Assembly (NCBI RefSeq): GCF_012516315.1
Contig: NZ_CP051185.1
Coordinates: 703,459 to 767,458, forward strand
Length of the DNA stretch: 64,000 bases
Reading direction: 5' to 3'
Origin: Limnospira fusiformis SAG 85.79
GTDB taxonomy: Bacteria > Cyanobacteriota > Cyanobacteriia > Cyanobacteriales > Microcoleaceae
Within the stretch, counting starts at the first letter, position 1. Each line of letters begins with the position of its first letter. The position numbers and the translations under genes were made by a program. This document shows positions 57,147 through 64,000 of the stretch, one piece after another. The notes under the pieces are model-generated. The model was not told the origin of the DNA. It did no database searches and saw only the letters and a program-made list of their open reading frames with translations.

Positions 57147-57543
57147 CCTTTAAGGGGAAAGGATGTGACTGAAAGCTAATGCCTAACTGTAATGGTTAGG
57201 ATATGCCCACTAGTCACGGTGTAGATATAGATACTGCGATTAGTAGGAGTTTAATGGCGAAAGCGAGTTTAAAGACTATCGCAAGCATATAGCTCTAAAA
57301 GTTGAAGTACGAAAGCAGGGGGTTGTAGCCCTGTTCCCACTGACAAAGGGGTATCTACATCAGGAGCCGTGTGCTGGGAAACTCGCAAGCACGGTTTGGA
57401 ATTGGAGTTGGGGAAGGCGACTTCCCTTTCGACCATAACTGCTTATTGATTAAGCCGTCAATAATTAAGATTTGTTGCTAAGGGATATGCGCTAATTATC
57501 CTGTGTGTTAAGACTTAATGGGGTGTATTTTGTGCGCAACGGT

Positions 57544-57580
57544 ACGACTATCGGGTTGAGCGATATTACCCGATAGTCGT
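57544..57580. terminator. Perfect 13-bp inverted repeat
   Basis: ACGACTATCGGGT (57544-57556) and ACCCGATAGTCGT (57568-57580) form a perfect stem with an 11-base loop, just downstream of the minus-strand tRNA gene. It may be a tRNA transcription terminator or a protein-binding palindrome. Confidence 0.55.
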
Positions 57581-57602
57581 CAGGATAAGGGTTTAAGTTA
57601 AA

Positions 57603-57676
57603 TCGGGATGACAGGATTTGAACCTGCGACTCCCTCGTCCCGAACGAGGTGCGCTACCAAGCTGCGCTACATCCCG
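57603..57676 (-). tRNA. tRNA-Pro (CGG)
   Basis: The minus strand gives acceptor arm CGGGATG/CATCCCG, a D-arm GCGCAGCTTGGTAGCGC, anticodon stem CCTCG/CGAGG with loop TTCGGGA (anticodon CGG) and T-arm with GTTCAAATC. About 73-74 nt; CCA is not encoded. It reads CCG proline codons. It lies between the two intron clusters. Confidence 0.95.
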
Positions 57677-58434
57677 GAGTTTTATCTCACATTTAGCTAT
57701 GATAGCACATTATATCTTTAATGTGCGAGACGTTCAGGCATTAAATAGGGTTTAGATACCTGAAATAACCGCCTGGTGGGGAATTCAACCTATTGGTTGA
57801 ATACAAGAAGCGCACTTCTGACCATTCCCATAACTGTTTATATGTCCCGAAAATTGGTATCATACGATACCAAATCAAGGCAGGGAACCCAAGGTCAACA
57901 CACTTTGCAACACAACGTAATAATTCTTAACATAACGGAATAGTTACGGCAAAGGTGAGGGTAACTGCGATAGCCACCCCTAGTTTCAGGATTCACAACC
58001 TTGGGACTAAAGCGGGGAACGGAAGGCTTCGAGGTGTAACCTAATACCAGAAATGAGACCACTGCCAACCATCCATGATTAGGGAAACCGAATGTCCGGC
58101 TTGAACCATCGTCAATACTGAGCAGCGAAATAGGTTGATACGCTGCGTTCAAAAGAGCAAGGGGAAAAGTAGGAGGCTATTAATACTACTTACACAGACC
58201 TTTAAAGTACCCCGGTGGAAAGGACAAATCTAAAGATGGAATGCCCATATAAACGGAACGTTTTAAGTCCTCCTGGACTCTGACTATCTGGTCGAGGTAG
58301 TTAGTAGGGATAAGTGTAACCGCAAGTCCTAGAGGATGTGAGATGTGACCAAAAGCCAACGCCCGGCTGTAATGGACGGGATATGCTAACAGGTCACGGT
58401 TTGATTGTAAGAATAGAGTCTAGTAGGTGTTTAA

Positions 58435-61066
58435 ATGACGCAAGCGAGTTTAAAGAAAGGCTTTGGCAAGTCCAAACCAATCAAGACTACGAATAACGTA
58501 TGGAAAGCTATTCCTTGGGCTAAGGTTCAGCGGAAAGTTTTCAAGCTCCAAAAGAGGATATTTCAAGCAGCTAAATCGGGGCCGGATGCAAAGGTAAGAA
58601 GGTGGCAACGTCTATTGGTGAAGTCATCTTATGCCCGACTCTTAGCAGTACGGCGAGTGACCCAAGACAATCAAGGAAAGAAAACAGCCGGAGTGGATGG
58701 AGTGATAGCAATATCCCCTAAGCAAAGGTTAGACTTAGCCGAGAAAATCAAAGGAAATATCAAAGCAAAACCACTGCGTAGGGTGTGGATTCCAAAACCT
58801 GGTAGGGATGAGAAACGCCCGCTGGGAATACCCACTATCCAAGATAGAGCGAGGCAAGCCTTGGTTAAATCGGCTCTCGAACCTGAATGGGAATCGAGAT
58901 TTGAAGGCACAAGCTATGGGTTCAGAACGGGTAGGTCAACCCAAGATGCAATTGGTAGAATTTACCCTGCCATCAAAACAAGTAGTTATTATGTACTTGA
59001 TGCACGTGCGAGACGTTCGGGTATGAAATAGGGCTGAAATGCCCGAAATAACTACCCGGTGAGGATTCCAGCTCCGAATCTGGATATAAGGAGACCTCTC
59101 CTGACCATCCTCATAACTGATTATATGTCCCGACGCTTAGGTAACTAAGCAAGGCAGGGAACTCAAGGTCATAAACGAACTGAGAAATCAGGGAGTAGAG
59201 AGTAACGGCGATAGCCACCCCCAGTTTTGGAAATCATAACTCCAGGATTGAAGCGGGGAACGGAAGGCGTGAGGTAGAACCTACTACCAAGACGCGACCA
59301 CTGCCAACCATCTATGATTAGGAAGACCGAATGTCCGACTTGAACCATCGTAAAGCATGAGCAGCGAAATAGGTTGACACGCTGCGCCCAAAAGGGCAAG
59401 GGGAAAAGTGGGGGATTCTGCATTCTACCCACACAGACCTTTAGAAGTACCCCGGTGGATAGGACAAATCTAACGATGGAATGCCCATATAATCGGAACG
59501 TTGTAACCCCTCTAATGCTCTGTCCATAAACAAGTGAGTAATGCAATTCACAAGGCAGTAGTGAAAAATGTAAGCGCATGCTTAGAGGGCTAAGGATGTG
59601 ACCAGAAGCTAAAGCCCAATTGTCATGGTTGGGATATGCCCACAGGTCACGGTGTGGATATAGATACTGCGGTCAGTAAGAGTATAATGGCGAGGACGAG
59701 TTTAAAGACTACGTGCTGCATATAGCTCTGAACATCGAAGTAAAAAGCAGGTCTCTTGATTCTGCTCCTTTGACAAAACAGGGTATCCACACCAGGAGCC
59801 GTATGAAGGGAAACTTTCACGTATGGTTCTGAATGGGAGGAGATGGTGGTGACTCCATTCTCGACCCCTAACATATAGCCAAATGCTCTTACCGTGAACC
59901 ATGAATACCTACTGTCACAAATTCATTGTCCAAGCAGCCTGAAAAGAGACTTGAAACAATGGCTCAAAGCGGGTGTGCTAGATAACGGTGTATTCGAGGA
60001 TACAGAAACAGGGACACCTCAAGGAGGAGCGATAAGTCCACTATTGGCCAACATCGCCCTGGATGGAATGGAAAGAATAGTAAAAGAAATGTATCCTAAT
60101 AAAGGGACGACCACCCAGGTAAACCTAATAAGATATGCCGATGATTTTGTGGTCATATCCAAAGACCTAGAAATCATTGAACAGTGCAAAACTGCTATTT
60201 CCGAATGGTTAAAACCTGTAGGACTAAAAATTAAACCCGAAAAGACTCGAATATGCCATACACTCAATCCCATTGAGTACGAAGGTAAAACAGAGGAACC
60301 CGGCTTTGATTTTCTAGGATTCAACATCAGGCAATACCCTATAGGAAAATATCAATCCGGGAAAACAGGTGGAGCGGCGAGCCGATTAATCGGACACAAA
60401 ACCCACATTAAACCCAGCAATAAGGCAGTTAAAGCTCACACAGAAGTGATTAAAGGTGTAATCAGGAAGCATAAAACAGCACCTCAATCAGCCCTGATAA
60501 GCAGACTCAACCCAATAATACGAGGTTGGTCAAACTACTATTCAGGGGTAGTTTCAACAGAAGCCTTCAATAAACTAGACCATATAGTCTGGGAAATGTT
60601 AAGAGCATGGAAAGTTTGAAGATGCGGAAGGGCAAACCTACATGAAAAGCTAAGAAACTATTTCAGTCACGGAACGGTTAAACTTAGCAATAGGAAAGAA
60701 AGGTATGAAACTTGGTTATTCAAGACCAAGGATGGATTTCAGTTATGGAAACACAATTGGACTCCGATTGTCAGACACACCCTAATACGCCCAGACGCAA
60801 CACTTGATGACGGAAACTGGACTTACTGGGCAACCCGAAAAGGACAAGCAATTGACACACCAAATAGGGTAGCAAAACTACTCAAAAAGCAAAAAGGCAA
60901 GTGTACCTGGTGCGGGCAATACTTTACCCCATCAGACTTAGTTGAAGTAGACCACATTGTACCTAGAAGCCACGGTGGAAAGGATGAATACAAAAATCTT
61001 CAACTGCTACACCGCCACACCCGCGACAATAAGACGGCATTAGATGACGCAAAGCTGTGTTCTTAA
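58435..61066 (+). pseudogene. Intron C maturase (RT-X-HNH), interrupted and decayed
   Basis: 5' part 58435-59005 (M-T-Q-A-S-L-K-K-G... to Y-Y-V-L-D-A) has an intact N-terminus, unlike T1 and B. After the inner intron the frame D-A-H-I-A-K-C resumes, but a 2-nt deletion near 59894 shifts it. The RT/X part is open from 59894 to a TGA at 60617-60619 (Ser codon in related copies), and further HNH-coding sequence follows to about 61066. It is not functional, even if spliced. Confidence 0.9.
59006..59872 (+). mobile_element. ORF-less group II intron inside intron C maturase
   Basis: Starts GTGCGAGACG at 59006, ends CCCCTAAC at 59872 (867 nt). Very similar to the inner and middle introns at 55415-57146, with a few differences. 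Inserted in the same orientation as its host after ...GATGCAC. The flank ATATAGCC continues the maturase motif D-x-D-I-A-K-C. Confidence 0.93.
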
Positions 61067-61859
61067 CAAAAGAAGCAATCAAACTAGGAGCCGTGTGAAG
61101 GGAAAACTTTCATGCACGGTTCTGAATGGGAGGGGTAGACCGTGAGGTCTATCTCGACCCCTAATTGAACTATAGCATTAGTCAAGGTGGTTAGGACGCA
61201 GCTTTGAGAACGGAATCCATGGCATCATGGAGAGAATCAAACTGCTCACGTGCAGTGGCGAATACGGGCTTTCAGCCACGACCAACATTTCTCTATCTTG
61301 TTGAGGTCTGGCGAATAAGGCGAAAGATAGAGTAAACGGCATTGAGCTGCCTCCACCAGTTCAGCAATCCGTCCCCCTTTATGAAACGTTGCATTGTCCA
61401 ATACTAGAGTCTGACCTGGCTTCAATGTTGGAATTAAGATGAACTCCAACCACAACTCAAACACTGTCCGATTACAACAACCCTCAAAGCTAAAGGGAGC
61501 TAAGAGTTGTTGATGACACCATGCGGCTATCATACTTACCCTGCCCTGCCTCTTCCCTGATTTGAGTGCATGGAAGCGTTTTCCTTCCTCGCAGTAACCA
61601 TAAGGGTAATCCGAGTCCTGACTATTCATGCCGGCTTCATCGAGGTAGACCACTTCTTGTGGCTCCATCTGTTCAATCTGAGCCATAAACTCCTCTCGCT
61701 GTTGCTCATCACGTTCTTGGTAGCCGTAAGTTTTTTTTTCTGGTGAAGCCAATTTTCTTCAAGGCTCTGGATATGGTGCGAGGAGAGATGTCGTCATCCC
61801 AAAGTTCAGCCATTTGAGCTGCTGTTTTGTCGCCATGCTCTTGGGCAAAAGCCTTGAAT

Positions 61860-63618
61860 CCTACATTCCGCAGGTTGATAGGTAATTAACCGGATGCGTA
61901 GTAATAGCGCTCAACGGGTGGACCGAAGAGGTGAATAATCAATCGCCGTTCATCATTGAGATTGCTAATCTGCCTTTGCCCATCGAGATTAACCCAGTGG
62001 ATTCCTTGAAACTTCTGCATAATCCAGCGAAAGGTCGGTTTAGCGGTGGGTTGTTGGCGTTGGTCGCGCACCGTTTGCTTCTGAGCATCTAGCGCCTGTC
62101 GCAGTTGGCGTTCGGCGAGGGTATACACCATAAGGGTTAGGGCCATGATGAGAGCTAAGGCCTCGACCCGCTGCGGCTTTTTGACAAAGACGCTACTGGC
62201 AAAGAAGAGGGGGTCTTTGAGGAAGCGAAAGCCTCTCTCGACGGTCTGTTGCCCTTTATATTCGCTCAAGCAGGTCTGAGCCGGCCAGAGGGATTGCTCC
62301 AGTTGATTGGTGGCTAGAATAAAGCGACTACGCTGACGGCTAAAGCGGTCTTCCGCCGTGGCGGTCTGCTGTAACGTGGCCTGGAGCCGATAGCCCTGAA
62401 CTGGGGTGGGTTCGGCGGATTTGGCGGGACGACCGGGGGTCGCTTGGCCTGCACCGTCTCCAGGGAGACCTGAGTGAGCTGATGCACCTCGAGTCCATCT
62501 TGAAACTGCATCAAGGCCTCGAGGGCATCGGGTTTGCAAGCAAAGACCCGCTGGGTCAGCTTTTTCAATTGGCGGTTGAGGCGGTGTTCGAGCTTCTCTA
62601 ATTCGGGTTGCCAGAGGTCGGCATTGGCTTTGCGGGTTTGGCTTTCGACGAGGCGTCAGCGCTGGCGCACTCCGGCATAGGTCTGCTCAATCTCCCACAT
62701 CCGGTAATCCTTGGAGTTGCAGGGGACTTCAGTCAGTCGGGTGACATCGCTGTGCACCAGCTCTTGAGCCGCTTTTAGGGTCAGCGACGCCGTGATAGCC
62801 ACCCCGTGGTCTCCATCTGCTGCAGATTGGCTGCTGTGTAAAAGGCGGCATCCATCACAACGATACCGTCGCTAGTCCATTGGTCACCAAACGCCTTGAG
62901 CACCTCTGCAAACTGCTGAGTGTCCTGTTCATTGCCACTGGCCAACTGCAACCATAGCGGCACGCCACCGTCGGCGGCACAGACTAGAGTCATCAAAAAC
63001 TGTTTCAAATCTGGACGATGGTCTCGGGAATAGCCTCGACACAGCCGAATTGGGCTGGGTTCTGCTGATGTCTCACCGGGGGGAGCTGACTCAAGTCCTA
63101 CCTCGGATTTCCCCTTCGAGCACCGCTGATACTTCCCTTCTACTGAGATCGAGGTGGCATCGAGATGACGCTGTTGAATATCAATTCCAAATCGTTCCAC
63201 AGCCTGGAGCGCCACCTGGAGAAAAAATGATGTCGTCCCTTCTGCGTAGAGTTCATCCAACACTCGACCTAAGCGGTCGTCATTCAAGTGACGAGCCTCT
63301 ACCCCTTCCCCGAGCAGATGAGACACCGCTTTACTCTCAAAAAACTCGCTGAATAAATACAACGGTGCACTGAGAAAGCCTAGGGCGTTCAAAATCATGG
63401 CTTTAACCACTTGTCCGGCACTCACATGCTCCAAGCTATGAGGTTCAATCCGCTTATCCGTCAACTCGACCAGGCCAAGTTCGTCAATCACTCCAGCCAC
63501 TAAACCCAGATGGTCTAAATTTTTAATCTGCATCGCCAGAGCCTACCGCTCGAAGGAACCCTTTCTAGCCTAGACTAGCACCATATCTTTTATTCCCTGT
63601 CAACCTGCGGAATGTAGG
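61860..63618 (-). mobile_element. IS1634-like element with 6-bp target duplication
   Basis: 1759 bp with perfect 19-bp terminal inverted repeats (CCTACATTCCGCAGGTTGA and its complement) and the direct repeat TTGAAT at 61854-61859 and 63619-63624. It interrupts IS630 copy g. Confidence 0.92.
61886..63533 (-). pseudogene. IS1634-family (DUF4277-type) transposase, frameshifted
   Basis: The N-terminal 250 codons (62781-63533) begin M-Q-I-K-N-L-D-H-L-G-L-V-A-G-V-I-D-E-L-G-style, typical of DUF4277 transposases, and hold the Y-S-R-D-H-R-P-D-L-K-Q block. The frame is lost at 62781. Further pieces (62314-62568 and 61886-62539) cover the C-terminal DDE part, with V-E-R-G-F-R-F-L-K-D-P-L-F-F. At least two frameshifts. 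Confidence 0.88.
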
Positions 63619-63935
63619 TTGAATTTTTGCCAGTCGGTAATTTTGTGGTTATTGCCAGGTCGGTGATGAGGTTTAGGGAGGAAGTCTCCGGTCTGTGCTT
63701 TTCTTTGCAGCCAGAGATTAATGGTGTTCCGGCTGACATGGAAAACTTGACTGGCTTCTGTTTTGGGCATACCGTCTAGTTCAATGGCATCAATAACTTT
63801 TTGTCTGAGGTCGTAACTATAGGGGGCTGGCATTTTTGGTCTTCTTAGTCATCTCGTCCTCTCCATTATACGTCCTAAGTGTTCTGTCTTGTGCTATAAT
63901 TGGCTAAAATCAAGCTAAACATATCATGAGCTACT

Positions 63936-64000
63936 ATGGTATCTAAACCCGATTGGTTGAGAGTTAAAGCGCCCCAGTTCGAGCGCGTTGGGAACGTTAA
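63936..64000 (+). CDS. lipA: Lipoyl synthase, N-terminal fragment at window edge
   Basis: The 21 visible codons from ATG 63936 read M-V-S-K-P-D-W-L-R-V-K-A-P-Q-F-E-R-V-G-N-V, the characteristic start of cyanobacterial lipoyl synthases (a radical-SAM enzyme that inserts sulfur into octanoyl groups). The gene continues beyond the window. IS630 copy g ends 37 bases upstream, so its promoter may be affected by that element. Confidence 0.85.
   Translation, partial: MVSKPDWLRVKAPQFERVGNV

Larger units (their letters stand above)
55286..57439 (+). mobile_element. Outer ORF-less group II intron O (5' truncated) hosting a triple nest
   Basis: Two parts: 55286-55414 (5' truncated by IS630 copy f) and 57147-57439. 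Domain V is at 57364-57397 and it ends CGACCATAAC. Between them lies another complete group II intron, inserted after GTAAGCGTATG. The outer intron keeps the maturase stub M-A-K-A-S-L-K-T-I-A-S-I then stop. About 415 bases are missing from its 5' end. Confidence 0.92.
57723..61165 (+). mobile_element. Group II intron C (plus), a twintron
   Basis: Starts GTGCGAGACG at 57723, 46 bases beyond the tRNA-Pro gene, and ends CCCCTAAT at 61165; domain V starts at 61088. Total 3443 nt, including an inner ORF-less intron (59006-59872), so 2576 nt without it. It carries a maturase pseudogene. An IS630 copy begins five bases after its 3' end. Confidence 0.9.
61190..63833 (-). pseudogene. IS630 transposase, interrupted (copy g)
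   Basis: The N-terminal ~70 codons are at 63625-63833. The DDE part is at 61246-61752, in another frame (nine-A tract) and beyond the IS1634-like insertion. The last codons are altered by the CACGTG variant. Non-functional. Confidence 0.87.
61171..63898 (-). mobile_element. IS630-family element, copy g, interrupted by an IS1634-like element
   Basis: The IS630 pieces are 61171-61859 and 63625-63898, with ends TATAGCATTAG and (inverted) TATAGCACAAG. The IS1634-like element lies between them, with duplicated TTGAAT. Copy g shares the CACGTGA 3' variant of copy a and has a nine-A tract. Confidence 0.9.

Overview
The window looks like a piece of a filamentous cyanobacterial chromosome, most likely Arthrospira/Limnospira. 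This is inferred from three things: dense GCGATCGC (HIP1-like) octamers inside genes; cyanobacterial genes such as Ycf66, P-II of the cyanobacterial type, a plastid-type GNAT and hormogonium-polysaccharide-like genes; and an exceptional load of group II introns and IS630 elements. No database search was possible, so the genus is an inference.

Positions 1-6300 are accessory. Two small unknown genes are followed by a minus-strand, translationally coupled pair: a HEPN-like protein and an 874-residue protein with a BolA-like N-terminus, a KGGVGRTT ParA/MinD-like ATPase and a second P-loop ATPase. The pair lies between two arrays of one palindromic repeat and resembles an undescribed conflict or signalling cassette. 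A two-helix membrane protein follows. Positions 6300-37900 are mostly core genome: a ParE/Phd toxin-antitoxin pair, a split GDT1-type (Mn2+) exporter, Ycf66, a degenerate EAL protein preceded by a perfect CRP-type site, an M48 protease, a two-component cluster whose first kinase is split by an in-frame TGA, moeB, sbcD, a DUF255 thioredoxin-like protein, a membrane GTPase, rdgB, glnB, ilvB with a zinc-ribbon tail, glmM, and polysaccharide/glycosyltransferase genes. A nested tandem repeat lies at 23.8-24.5 kb.

Positions 37.9-63.9 kb form a mobile-element graveyard. Cellular genes there are an ACT-domain protein, a GNAT, a tRNA-Pro and, at the right edge, the start of lipA. At least seven IS630 copies, two IS4-like copies, one IS1634-like copy and about ten group II introns or fragments are inserted into one another, several with exact target-site duplications. 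The highlights are: (i) a three-level nest of ORF-less group II introns at 55286-57439, where intron sits inside intron inside intron at the same internal site; (ii) a same-strand twintron at 48062-51559 in which removal of the inner intron restores the outer intron's maturase reading frame exactly; (iii) a second same-strand twintron at 57723-61165; and (iv) an antiparallel intron inside an intron maturase that is also hit by an IS630 and an IS4 element. All ORF-less introns keep the same short stub of the maturase start, so they look like one deletion lineage mobilised in trans by the maturase-encoding copies.
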